Positions 1-13,596 of a stretch of DNA of 64,000 nt are shown here, in pieces. Under the pieces are notes generated by a model that worked only from the letters and a program-made list of their open reading frames with translations, did no database searches and was not told the origin of the DNA. This DNA comes from Takakia lepidozioides (lineage: Eukaryota; Streptophyta; Takakiopsida; Takakiales; Takakiaceae): positions 25,670,001-25,734,000 of the forward strand of contig CM060734.1 in assembly GCA_030704615.1 (NCBI GenBank), written 5' to 3'. The stretch's first letter is position 1. The number at the start of each line of letters is the position of its first letter. The position numbers and the translations under genes are program-made.

Positions 1-29
1 CAAAGACTTGACAGCTCACTGCTCTATTC

Positions 30-1044
30 TTGGTATTCTGGTCGTAGTTTAGTAGCAAGTGAGTTGCAGAGAGGATTTTGGGTTCCATTTGAGGTAAAAG
101 GTTTTTACTAGTGGCCATATCTTGGATGGTGCTTCACAGTGCTCCAAGGATTCCTGCATGGCAGTAGAGTAGCATGCACAAAGGACTGATGCTTGGAACT
201 GGAGCCATTCGCCTACTTTGAGAACTCTGTTTACTACTTGCCACAAGAAAGCAGAAATCTTTGCGGGGCGAGTCTTGATCCAGACTGAGCTCCAGATAAC
301 ATACCACCTCTCATCTCTAAATCCGTAGGTCTCCCACTTTAGCTCCCACTTAGAGGTCATGGGTTGTGTTTTGGAGAAAAGTCTTTACCCCCTTTTGGTT
401 GTATATGAAAAGAAAGGATCTGGAGCTCTAGAGAAACGCCAGGACCATTCCAAGGGGTCGAGATCTAGTTCAGCCAAGGGTCTCCCAAGAATCCACACGA
501 AGGTATTGGACGCAAGCTAGTCCTGAATTGGGATTGTGAGAGGTGGTAGCGGGTTGGAAGCCTTATCTGGAGAAGACCAGCAGCAGATTCGAATCGGGGT
601 TAGTGGGATAGGTTGGATGGACTGAGGAAGGGTGGAGGAAAGGGAGAGCACTAATGTATTGGTGTTAATGCTGAAGGAGAAAATTGTAAGCTGCTATGGG
701 GTCACATACTGGACAAAGAGGATGGATAGCTGACCTTGAAGGATCACCAGAGACCAAGTATTGTCAGCAGGTTGTGTGGGGCCTGCGTCAAGGATAGCCA
801 ACCATTGGGGGTTGATGGAGCTGATTAGGTCATGGTAACCACGGGTTGCTCTGCTTTTACCAACCGATTCAGCAATAGATTCCATGGGCTTAGGTCATTG
901 TTCTTCCAGACATTGTTGACCTGGCTGATGCCCCGAGTATCCCAGCCTGACCATCGCTTTGGCCTGGTTTCGCTGGGAAGGGTTTGGGGTGTTTGTATTG
1001 AGAAAAAGATGCTGTCTGAGCACTTCATAGAAGTTGGAGGGTTG
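30..1044 (-). pseudogene. LINE (L1-type) C-terminal region with zf-RVT-like domain, fragment
   Basis: Minus-strand remnant of a non-LTR retrotransposon ORF2 downstream of the RT domain. A segment at 1,044-825 (VLRQHLF... then NNVWKNNDL) matches the post-RT region of the two other LINEs in this window, which have VLRQPVF/VANLW at 43,100-43,300 and VRQPLFGN/VANVWE at 50,800-50,900. The frame at 360-49 carries the zf-RVT-like stretch KTRPAKISAFLWQVVNRVL followed by cysteines. Several frameshifts and stops are present, so it is not functional. It continues the LINE piece at 1,541-2,100 after the intervening copia fragment. The element's 3' end lies near or beyond the left window edge. Confidence 0.7.
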
Positions 1045-1540
1045 GGCTTTAACCAGGTGTTTGCGGAGCTTCACGAAGCTGGAGCCCAAGTCTATACAGT
1101 GTCTATTTGTGGGATATTCGGACGAATCTAAGGCTTACAAATGCTACAACCCCCAGACTCGGAAAATTGTCGATGTACGCTTTGAGGAGGGGGTATTTCC
1201 TCACTCGGCAGCAATGGCTACGCCTTCACTCCAGCGTATCCCTCGAGCCCCTGTCCATCGACTCGGCCGCAATCCAAATCGAGAACCCCCGGGCTTACTT
1301 GGATCCCACGCCCAATACGCCCGTCGCGGTGTCAGCGCCTGCACCAACTCCAGCGCCCGCGCCTATTCCGGTTTCGCTTCCTGAAGCCAATCCTACCACC
1401 GCAGCGCCGGCTGACTCTCCTCGGAGCTCCAGCACCAAATCCAATATTCAAGGCTCCTGCATCGGAACTCCGGCGCTCCACCCGCCCCCGCTCCACATCC
1501 ACTCGCCTGAAGGACTACGTCACCAATGTTGTCTGTTGCC
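1045..1540 (+). pseudogene. Ty1/copia integrase C-terminal/linker fragment inserted in the LINE
   Basis: Plus-strand fragment of a copia polyprotein. The peptide KSIQCLFVGYSDESKAYKCY followed by NPQTRKIVDVRFEE is the conserved motif just after the copia integrase core. A Pro/Ala-rich linker follows in another frame (about 1,240-1,440), then RLKDYVTNVV, typical of the integrase-RT linker. At least one frameshift lies near 1,200. No RT, gag or LTR is present. It interrupts the minus-strand LINE: the LINE reading ends at WNNIW on one side and resumes at NFYEVLRQ on the other. Boundaries are estimated to within 10-20 bases. Confidence 0.65.
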
Positions 1541-2100
1541 ATATATTGTTCCAAAGAGCTGATCCAACTGTTTTAAGATTGAACCCGTGGGTGATCCAGT
1601 GTAGCGAGGGCTGCCATGTGGGAACTTTGAGGGGAGAAGATGCGATTATGTGATCATAAACCAAAAATTTCCAGCAGCCTCCCTCAGGCCCCAAGAACCT
1701 TGGAATCCATTTGCCAAGGAGGGCATTGATTTTGGATTCTAGATCCAGAACTCGCAGACCGCCTTTCTTTTTTGGGAGACATATTTGCTTCCATCCCACC
1801 TGCGGTCTTTGTTTTCTGAGGCATTGGATGCCCCCAAGACGAAGTTTCTAAGTGAACGCCTAGCCTCTTGGATTTGGAACCCCAGTATGTGAGTTTCTTT
1901 TTGAGCTTCACCATCATTGGGGCGAATTTTGGGTGATATGTAAGGTCAACACCGAAGGTGTAGCCAAGTAAGGTGGTGGACTCTCCTGGTTTTAGCCAAG
2001 TAAGACCTGCTTGCTTTAAACTCGTTGGGTAAGCGTAGTCCTGGCGGTTACAAAATGCACTGAGAAAAGTAAGGGTAATGACTAATGACTTGAGAACCAC
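1541..2100 (-). pseudogene. LINE (L1-type) RT C-terminal fragment
   Basis: Minus-strand LINE sequence covering the end of the RT and the region behind it. LLGYTFGVDLTYHPKF corresponds to HTLLGFQVGIGLTDDQRF of the LINE at 51,470. CLPKKKGGLRVLDLESKI followed by NALLGKWIPR corresponds to CRPKKEGGLGLIDPSLQI of the same element. The stretch between them (the ALVLNQ region) is missing, so there is an internal deletion as well as frameshifts. The catalytic YADD motif lies upstream of the retained part. This is the 5' side of the LINE tail at 30-1,044. The element is cut at about 2,100, roughly 600 bases before the ATG8 start codon. Confidence 0.7.
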
Positions 2101-2695
2101 GCAAGCGCAGACGACCGGTGGTAGGCGGTAGGCGGCGCGGACGGGTTGAAGCCTCGAAACGACCCGTCGTGTCGCTTACCGAACCTATCCCGAACCAGTC
2201 CGAAGCTGTACCGAGCCACTCCTTCACCACCCTTCTCTTGAGAGAGGAGCGCTCTTCTTCTTCCCTTACATCTTCTTGTTGGATCAGATCTTTGTGTCAA
2301 TTACAGTGGAGCGCGTGCCGTGAACGTGTATCTCAATTCTCATTGGAGTGGGGCCCTCGGTGGTGAGGAGTCCCGCTCTTGCTTGGCGATCAGGGTTCTG
2401 GTGGCTTGCATCTGTGTTGAGGTGGGGTTGTTGGGAAAGTTTTGCCGTCATCTTGTCCATGTTGAATGTTTTCTCAATCCTACTTTCCCGGTACAACGCA
2501 TGTGGCTGCGTTGTGTGCATCTGTGACTGTTGAACTCTTAGATGTGAATCGTTAAACTTCTCCTTTTTCAAGCATCCATTGAGCCATACTCCGCCTGCTT
2601 TCTGGTGGCTCCGTTGAAGGGTTGCAGGTAGGAGGTTTGCGGGGAGGAGGTTTGCGGGGAGGCTCGAGGGGAAAGGATCATTCAAGCAAATAGCC
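2101..2695 (+). promoter_or_regulatory. Upstream region and 5' leader of ATG8
   Basis: About 600 bases lie between the LINE fragment and the ATG8 initiation codon. It contains a GC-rich stretch (about 2,118-2,190), a CT/AG-rich stretch (about 2,225-2,270) and a direct repeat of a GGAGGTTTGCGGGGA-like unit at 2,631-2,660. I see no convincing TATA box and cannot place a transcription start. The ATG sits in a good plant context (AGCC ATG GC). Confidence 0.35.
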
Positions 2696-5707
<3,012 letters not shown>

Positions 5708-7140
5708 GAGCAGCTTGGAGGATGAGTGGCGGTTGAACAATAGAACTCTTGTACAGATCCATCCATCGTTTTTGTTTTGCATATATCCATAGCTACTTTG
5801 TTTTACTGTCTCGTGAAATGCATTTAAGCAACTATGTCTGCAAGTATCTATGCATTTCAGGTGGGGCGACCCACTTGGGGTCCATTTCCATACTTCGTTA
5901 TATTGTATATGACTTCTATATGACTTTTTCTTGTAAAGAGCTCTTTAAGTGGTCATTTCCGTATCACGTTCTTATGACATCAGTAATGGTTTGTCAGGGT
6001 GGGAGCAATTGAACCTGGAGTAATGTCTAGGGCTTTGAAGTGCATCCCTACTCAAAGGATTGCTAGCAGTGTGCAGCAGTTGTCTCCACTTGGGGAGTTG
6101 GATTGCAATTGTCACCACAGGGAGGGATATTCAACTTGGTATCGAGTGGAAACAAATCACAATTGGTTTGGCAATGTTCATAGAATGTGCTTTGGCAACT
6201 CATTGAGATTGGCAGTTAACGGATGATACTAACTTCCATCTGCATTCTGACTTTGGATGCAGATGAGGTTCTGCCCATCTTCCTTGACCTCTGGTGGAAA
6301 GACTGAAGTGGGAATGTGATATGCACTTTAGAGGTTCAGTCTCTCTGACAGTTACATTACAGTTTACTCATCTATGATTTTGATATGGGTAACAGAATGG
6401 GCTTAGGGCATCTGTAGTCTGTTGTTTAAGTACAAGTAGATAGATCAGGCACTATTCCATGTCAGCAGTAGAGCTTGAACAGTTTGGACGTAAATTTACT
6501 GTAATACTTGAACTGATGCTGATGTAATGATCTTAATGGACCTCAAAGCCAAAGTTAATGTATTACAATTTGCCACTCAGCTTTGGAGAGGAACAGGTAA
6601 CATATGGAGCTTTTTTACTTTTCGTTTTCTTGCCTAGCACAATTTATGAGTTTGAACTCAGCACTTTAAGGATTTCAAGGCCTTTGCAAACCTCTTCAAA
6701 GCTCACAAGCGGACAAATCTGTAATTGAGACTTCTGCACAGTTCTACTTTTTGGATGTAGCTAGAATTTGAGTACCACATAATCTTGACCAGAAACTGGA
6801 CTAGTCCCAGGAACTGGAATCCTGTGTCTGCAAAAATGAGCCTCCCAAGTTCGTACTCTGAACTGAGAAACAGAGTACCTAATGTGTACACCTACATTTA
6901 AACGAATCCCAGCTTTGAACACCACAGAGCACTCATATTTGTGGAGGACTAAAAAGCTTTTCAAGACAATGGTTCATTAAAATTATCCTTAAAGTCATGC
7001 CGAGTTTGGTCCCCAGTTTGGACCTCTAACTTGTGTTTCATCCCTAGTTTGAGTGCAAACCTAAAGTCAGCAAAATTGGGCACGAGTTTGCCAAACTTGG
7101 GCATGAGTCTTGACATATTATTGTCCCCAAGAACCAGACA
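5708..7140. other. ATG8 3' flank and intergenic sequence
   Basis: The ATG8 3' untranslated region must begin here. The rest is moderately AT-rich, with no reading frame that resembles a known protein and no clear repeat structure. I could not identify a polyadenylation site. Confidence 0.4.
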
Positions 7141-7898
7141 CACGAAGGCTTGTCAGTTGACCCAGCACTGAGAGAGCTGGCGGGAGAACGAGATGCACCA
7201 TTGGTACCGGCGGGGGCTACTTGTGCGGTATCCGGTCCACTCGCCACTGCTGGACCTTGGTCTCTTGGAGTATTTGAGGACACGGGTACGTGAGTCCCTC
7301 CAAGAGCTGGACTGGAGGGGAAAGTTGCGGGAGCTTCGCCAAGTAGACTCGTCCAAGCAGATGGAACAACTGTACGCTCGTCTCGCATCTAGCTCTCCTA
7401 ACTCTCTCAGTGTAGGAAAGAGAGAGAGGGGGAGAAAGAGGCCGGGCGGTAGGTGGAAAGTAATGACTGCTAGCTTCTTCCATGCATAGTTGGCACCGTC
7501 AAACACAGGAGTCTACCAGTGTTGTACTGTTATCAACTTTTGATGATAACATGCGGGTCCTGGTTTCTTCTTCGGCCGAAACGGGAAAAAAGGCTATTTT
7601 TTTGCCGGACGTTTATGAGGGCGCTTTCATCGTTCCACCCCGCCCCATCATTCGCTATGTCGGGGGTAAAGCAAAGGAAGAATTCCTAATTTCGTGCTCT
7701 GGCATGTTCTCGAATATTAAAAAGTTTATCGATTTTATTACCAATGATTATCGATATTGCATGTTCTGTAATATCCGACTCCGTTATCAAGACTGGTATT
7801 GCAGAATGTTATATCGCATGTTATCAACAGCGGGTATCAATAGTTCAGTCAACATAGTGCACACATTCGAAAACATGTATACTTCAACATATGCATAA
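7141..7898. other. GC-rich segment with unidentified open frames
   Basis: 7,044-7,506 has overlapping open frames on both strands in a more GC-rich stretch, including a minus-strand ATG frame of 114 codons from 7,388. A plus-strand frame runs 7,482-7,898 (138 codons; includes RVLVSSSAETGKKAIFLP). I recognise no family and cannot tell whether any is coding. Base composition changes from GC-rich before 7,500 to AT-rich after 7,690, suggesting two different sequences joined here. Confidence 0.25.
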
Positions 7899-8186
7899 TG
7901 CAACTACATGTCTTTAAGCACATAGCCATAGTCATCCAACACATAATCTGTAGCTGCACATAATTTGTAGATGCACATAATCTGTAGCTGCTCCTACTGC
8001 CAAAACTACAGATAATGCCGTTAATCCATAGCTGCTCTTGAACTCCACATACTCCAGAAAACCCAACCTGCAAGATAGTAGAATGACAACAGATTTAGCA
8101 ACTAAACAAGAACCACAACAAATGACAAACAAACTTAAAGTTGATCAACAAGATCATACATACAGAAATGAAAGGTGAGGGCATAC

Positions 8187-9440
8187 CTATTCATCACCCT
8201 CAAACAAACCGGCTTTAGAAATGAGCTCCTCATTCTCGTCAACAAGTGTATCCTCGGATTCAAAGAAATTAGTCAATTTTCCTGCTTCAACTAGCTTAAA
8301 ATCTGTCCTGGCATCACTTGGCCGATTTTTATAGATCATGACTAGCTTGTCAAGGCTTTTCACACCAAGACGACAACGTCGCAATGAAGTGAGCACACCA
8401 GCCATTGAGAAAATCCTCTCGATTTCTATTTGAGAAACTGGAATGCCTAAAATCTGCCGAGCAAGATAACCAACATTGGGAAATCGAGTCTCATTTTCAT
8501 ACCACCATTTCAGAGGGTCCAGGTTTTCAACATCCTCAACATGATACCGACGAAACAAAGACAACTCAGACTTCAACAACCCTTCACTTGCTTCCTCATT
8601 GGAAACTGCTGAACCAAACAAAGAATCACTTCGAGCTGGCTGAACCACCACTGGATTCACAGTTTGAGCACGTTCGGGACTTACAGGGACCAAAATAGTG
8701 TTTAGAAGAGGTACCAGAATCCGTCCATCATACTGTTTCACCAAATCAGCAGCCGTACCCCTTCCAATGTAATCCATGATACACTGCAATCATTTGAATC
8801 GGGGATCCAACATTAATGCAAGCATGTTATGTGCTCTGACTTGTGAGAAAGTTTCAGCAAAAGCCAGAAAAGATTGTAACACGTCAGTGACCTGAAAAGC
8901 CATGCGAGCATACAATATCTCTATTTCCTGGTCAAAGTCCCCACAACGCAATGGAGGCACAACATTAGCTCTCCATCAACAATCCTCTTCATCGTGATCA
9001 TAATGGCAAGAGTAGAGTGTAGTGCATCTGACAACAGCCAACGACAGCCAATAACCTCTACGCTAGTTAAGTAAACATTGATGTACAACATGGTTTAGTG
9101 TTTCCGTCACTGCCTGAGCAATGGCCCATGTGCAACCAGTGGGCACCCTGGATTGTAGAGCAGCGGTCTGCCGTGTGTAACAGATGTTGATAGCCTAGGC
9201 ATACTCCAAAGTCTCTTGGAACAATATAACTTGGAAAGCAAAACGAGTTTTCACCAGGGTCTTAAGTTTCCGTCATGCCTCTATTGCAAGCCTTGTCCCA
9301 AGTAATGGTTTTCTGAAGGGCAGCTTGTGCATCTTTCAGGCTTACTTCCTTCATGCCCATACCAACCTTGTCTTGGTTTGTGGCATACTGACATGCATTC
9401 GACATAGCATGGCCAAAGCAGGGGATTTGATATTCTATCA
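8187..9440 (-). pseudogene. hAT-superfamily transposase, degenerate C-terminal half
   Basis: The minus-strand frame from 8,789 to 8,187 ends with the hAT C-terminal dimerisation domain: DPLKWWYENETRFPNVGYLA, then IPVSQIEIERIFSMAGVLTS and KLVMIYKNRP. Upstream, after an in-frame TGA, the frame continues with LMLDPRF (about 8,810), the conserved hAT motif before the C-terminal domain. Further upstream, 9,440-9,260 encodes CFGHAMSNACQYATNQ, the region around the second catalytic block. Several frameshifts and stops separate these parts. The BED zinc finger and N-terminal catalytic region are not visible and terminal inverted repeats were not found. Inactive; hAT enzymes cut and paste DNA through an RNase-H-fold DDE core. 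Confidence 0.8.
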
Positions 9441-9470
9441 GCTATCAGCCATCAGTCATCAGCCATCAGT
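9437..9470. repeat. Short CATCAG-type tandem repeat
   Basis: A run of closely related 7-9-base units of the form ATCAGCC / ATCAGTC sits just 5' of the hAT remnant on its strand. Low-complexity; no evidence that it is a transposon terminus. Confidence 0.5.
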
Positions 9471-9666
9471 GTGACGTGAATGCAGAAACGGCGGCCATGT
9501 GGCAATATAATATTTTTTCTCGGGCTGCCCGGAATTGTATGCTTGGATTTGTGAGAAACAATAATGAAAAATGACACGGGATAGTACTAACACGCCACCT
9601 TTGGCTGCCGAAGATGGAGGCTGAGCGGGAGAACATAAAGGTAAAAACGAAATAAATGGATGTAGG

Positions 9667-9689
9667 AAAAAAAAAAAAAAAAAAAAAAA
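9667..9689. repeat. Poly(A) run of 23 bases
   Basis: Uninterrupted A homopolymer. It could be a retroposon tail on the plus strand, but I found no recognisable element or target duplication directly upstream, so it is recorded only as a homopolymer. 9,441-10,115 otherwise holds nothing I can identify. Confidence 0.6.
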
Positions 9690-10115
9690 CCCGACTGAGA
9701 TATGACTTCTAAGTGGAAGAATTCTGCAAGAACGTGGAAGAATTCTGCTTGTTTTTTAGCCATTTTAATCTCTAGCTTGGATTATCGTATGCTACGGAAA
9801 TGTCCAGGGATACTGGTGAAAAAAATATATATTTGTTGGACCTAAGTTGAACGAAGGTTTCTCTTTTGTCCTTGTATAAGGTACGTTTCGCTTTTTGGAA
9901 TGTGATCTTATATTCAATTTCAAACTCTAAAATTTATTTTTTCGGGCAGGTTCGTTGGGCAGATTGAAATGTTCTTGTTCACCTTCGTTGACCTTCGTCA
10001 CTAATGGAATGCATTGGAACTGACAGAATAGGAGCTCTCCTAAAGCAGGACCCACGATATGAAGCAGAAAGGTTAAGTGGCATACATGAAACCACTGATG
10101 TAAGGGCAGTAGTAA

Positions 10116-10665
10116 TGTCGCGCACCTCACTTCGGTAAGAGCCCCTTCACGTCATAGTTACTCGCTTTGATGTGCACGCCTAACTCCCAAACTGGCCGCC
10201 GGGCCAACTCGGAGCCACTGCCCCCACCACAGGGGCAACCCCTCTTGTGTCCCGACCCCCTGCCCTCAAGGCAAAGGGCCGCGACACACACCCCTACCAA
10301 CAGGGAGTCGATGTCCCATCGACTTGTCCATTTTGTAGAAACTAAACATCCAGGTGTTGGCGTCCCACATAAAGGAGTTTGTTTCCGTACCATGGCGTCT
10401 CCTATGGCAAGAACCAAACCCTCACTTGACTCAACTCTCCACTAGCTGGTTCGGCCGACTTCCTCCAAGTCCTGGCCAAGGGTGGAGCCTCTCAAGCTCC
10501 TCCCAGTGCACTCTTCTTGGCCTACTTCAAGGCCAAGGAACGTCCAGGACCTCCACCCACCGCGATCGAATCGCCTTAATCAACAACATTGCTTCGATCG
10601 CTCATGATGCCGCTTTTGGCATCACCTTGAGCAAGGGTTCACCTTGAACCCTTTTTTACTAGGAA
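10116..10665 (-). mobile_element. Element A', truncated reverse copy of LTR element A
   Basis: Reverse complement of the 3' end of element A. 10,116-10,286 is an LTR that starts TGTCGCGCACCTCAC and ends GGGCCGCGACA, but only 171 bases long against 725, because its interior (about 555 bases) is deleted. 10,287-about 10,665 matches, in reverse, the internal non-coding sequence of element A at about 18,680-19,053. The 5' part of the element and the other LTR are absent. It sits next to the 3' end of element B. Confidence 0.85.
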
Positions 10666-10838
10666 GATTCTTGTACTGCTTGTATCTCTTGGGGATATAA
10701 GGTGGTGGCATGCCGTCGCGAGGTAGGAAAGTGCGTCCCGGATGTCGTCGGTGGCAGCTTCTTGTTCCTGTTATCGTCACTTTCTGGTTGCTCCTCTAGT
10801 TCGTGAGTGGCCAGCTTTCTTCGTGAGGGGTTCTGCTA
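10666..10838. other. Unassigned sequence at the 3' end of element B
   Basis: About 170 bases lie between the end of the element B 3' ORF and the truncated A' copy. This is where the B polypurine tract and 3' LTR should begin. I cannot define either, and A' probably interrupts them. Confidence 0.3.
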
Positions 10839-12816
10839 TCACTCCCCACGTACCATATCGATTTTGTTGGTCAAGGTTTCGCGGTAGGTTTGCAGCTCCT
10901 CCTTGGTCCAGGGTATAATGTGTTTTGTTGCCCTGCTGCCCATTAACCAGTTAACAGCTTGGACCCCTGTTTCTTTGAAAGGGTGGTCTCTGTCCAATAC
11001 CAACGGTGAAAAGTGGTCCTTCGCCTGGCGCCATGCTTCAGCATACAGTGGCCTAATCATATATGTTGAAGTGCCTGTGACTCTCTCTGGTGGTTGGAAT
11101 TTGGGTAATTCCTAGTGAGTATCTTTTTCAATACTCTCATCGCGCTGCCAGCTTCCCCTCATTGTCACGAACATGCGGTACAAGTAATGCAATATAAAAA
11201 CTTGGGCATCCCATCACAATGGTTACTGCGGGGTAGGATTAATCTTCAATTGCCCCACTGCCCACATGTAAGCTACCAGCTCCTTGTATTCCAGAGGAGC
11301 TTGGCGCCAGAATTCAACCAATTCTGCCCCTGACCATATCTCCTCCTTAGCCAGTGGTCTCATCCTATATCTCCGAGGAATAAGAGTTGATTGAGCAGAT
11401 GCAATTGACCAATGATTGCAGGGAGATAAGGTTTTGAAAACCTTCTGCAGTATTTCTGGGATTTGGTGGGCTGATACTACCATCATTTTAAGTATTCCTC
11501 TGAATACTTTAACCCACTCCCCATCCTGCTTGCATGGCATGATTTGGAAATCATCCACTGCTACTGAAGTTGATGCTACCAGGACACTTGGTAGTGTTAC
11601 AGGGTTTACCTCTTGAGTAGATGGCCCTGCTGTGGCATGTACCAGTGTCTGTTGGCTTGGTGGTGTTTGTGTTGGTGTTGTTGTTGTTGATTGTATTGGT
11701 GTCTCTCGTTCATGATCTTGCTCCTCTTGATCCTCTTCGTCCATGAGTTCCTCTTGTTCTAGAATTGGTAGCAGGAACTCCTCATGAATGTCTATCACCA
11801 ATTTCACCAACTGGCACTTCATCTGCCTCACCATTGCCCTGTTGAGTTTCTTTCATCTCCAATTCACTCCCTTCATTCAACCAGGCTCTGGCTAAGGCTG
11901 CGTCTGCTGTATCCAACCCTGCTGCAATGTCAGCTTCTTCTCAGCTGCTGCTTCCATTCTTGTTCATTGCCCATGGCAATGTCTCTTTCTGTGGTGGCGG
12001 TAAACAGCCTGCTCTCAGCATTCTCCCTTTGCTTTAGCAGTGTAGTGTTGCTGTTGAGCCATTTGGTTCCCTAATCTCTGGCAGTCCTCAGCTGCCCCTT
12101 GAGTGTCTCCACCTGCTGCTTTAATGTTTGCACCTGCCCTGTGAGTGTTTCCACCTCTGTCTCTGTTTTCCGAGATCTCTCTCGCTCTGCATCGAGGTCA
12201 GCTTGGACATGGCGTGTTTCGTCTCTTTGTCTTCCCACTTTTGCTCCCACTCATCTCTGCGTTGTGCAATGTGTTGGTATTGGTGGAATAAGTCGACTTG
12301 ATCTTCTAATGCTGCAATTGTAACCTCATGGTTACATACTGTTCTTGCAGTGGCCAATTCCCTCTGGTGCTTCTCTTTGATTTGGTCTAAGATCATGTTC
12401 AGGTTTTTTGGGCTGATGTAATCCTTGGCCCTGTCTATACAAACTGTCAGTTGCCCCAATGCTTGGATTGCCTGCAGAATGACATTTTGTGGTGCTTCCT
12501 CCAAACCTGTGTCCCATGCTGTTGTATCTAAAACTTGTTGTGCTAGTAGTAATTCCAAAGTGGAATTTCTGTCTGCTACTGCTGACTCGGTGCCTCTGCC
12601 ACCATCTGCTGTTGCTGCTGATCGGGTGCATCTCAGCACTATCTGTGTGCTGGCTGGTCGGATGCCTGTTGCACTATTTGCAGTTGCTGAGGCCACTATG
12701 TCTCCCTCCCTCTGATTGCGTGGCCTCTGTGTGTGCTGCTTGCTGTGCTTCGGTGTTGCCATGGCTAATTTCCATGGGCGTTGATTCGTTGGTCTGTGGT
12801 TTTGTCCCTCCTTCTA
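10839..12816 (-). pseudogene. Element B 3' ORF, distal part (coiled coil and C-terminus)
   Basis: This is the downstream part of the ORF that starts at 20,636. It is separated from its upstream part by the nested element A. Removing A and one copy of the TTCTA target site joins the two parts in frame (…CAG CTA GAA then GGA GGG ACA…). Going 5' to 3' on the minus strand: a frame to about 12,674, a shift near 12,715, a charged coiled-coil region at 12,700-12,121 (for example LDQIKEKHQRELATARTV), an acidic/Gln-Thr-rich linker at 11,830-11,600, and an ordered C-terminus at 11,500-11,223 and 11,060-10,839 (AEAWRQAKDHFSPLVLDRDH). Function unknown; the position downstream of integrase is that of env-like or accessory ORFs in Athila/Tat elements. 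Confidence 0.6.
12812..12816. repeat. Target-site duplication of element A (left copy, TTCTA)
   Basis: TTCTA directly precedes the 5' LTR (TGTCGCG) and is repeated at 19,779-19,783 directly after the 3' LTR (GCGCGACA). Five bases is the normal length for Ty3/gypsy integration. Confidence 0.95.
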
Positions 12817-13542
12817 TGTCGCGGCCCTTTGCCTTGAGGGCAGGGGGTCGGGACACATGAGGGGCTGCCCCTGTAGTGGGGGCATCGGCAGCGATAGGTA
12901 TGGGGGCTGAAGCACCCTTGAGTGCCCAAGGCATTCAAGGAGGCGGAGGCGCTCACTAAGTGGAGCCCCGCACACCGGGTTGCGGTGGGGGTGGCTCCAC
13001 AAGGGGTGGTGGTAGCTTAGCGGGACTTAGTGGGGTGGCATAGGACTCACCATGGGGGCGGAGACCTCGTGGTGGGAGTCGTGGGGAGCCTTGGGGACTC
13101 ATCACGGTCCATAGGGCCGTGTGATGAGTGGGCCAAGACTCACCGCGACTCATCACCGGGAGTCGAGGGTTTTCGTGGTGGTTCGCCATAAAATGGCATG
13201 GCTGGTTATGAAACCCCCGCGGACAGCTACAGAAGTATATATAGGGAGTGTAGTACCCCGAGAACGGTGCAAGCCCGTTGGTGACCAAAACTAGTGAGTA
13301 AGCGAACGAGCCAGAAAAGCGACCAAAGAGTGGGGAGCTGTTCCGGACTGCCATCTACCAAAGGGAATTCTCCTAGTCCCAAATAGGTGGAGGGTTAGAG
13401 GGAAGCGAAGGGGGACCGTTATGTCCCGGTGAGCAGCCAAAGCTCCAAGTTGGCCCGGGCGGCCAGGTTGGGAGTCAGGCGCGCGCATCAAAGCGAGTAA
13501 CTATGACTTGAAGGGGAGCTTACCGAAGTGAGGTGCGCGACA
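12817..13542 (+). repeat. 5' LTR of element A
   Basis: 726 bases, starting TGTCGCGGCCC and ending GTGCGCGACA. It contains a TATA-like box TATATATAG at 13,236-13,244, which probably positions transcription in the U3/R part. Near-identical to 19,054-19,778. Confidence 0.95.
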
Positions 13543-13544
13543 CT

Positions 13545-13556
13545 TGGTATCAGAGC
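13545..13556 (+). promoter_or_regulatory. Primer binding site (initiator tRNA-Met) of element A
   Basis: TGGTATCAGAGC, two bases after the 5' LTR, is complementary to the 3' end of plant initiator methionine tRNA, the usual primer for minus-strand DNA synthesis in Ty3/gypsy and copia elements. Confidence 0.9.
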
Positions 13557-13596
13557 TTAGAGTTCAGTACGCGATCGTCCTGGGATTGGCCTCATC

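Noticed and set aside
9667-9689. Retroposon tail
   Set aside because: A clean A-run, but no upstream element or flanking duplication could be identified.
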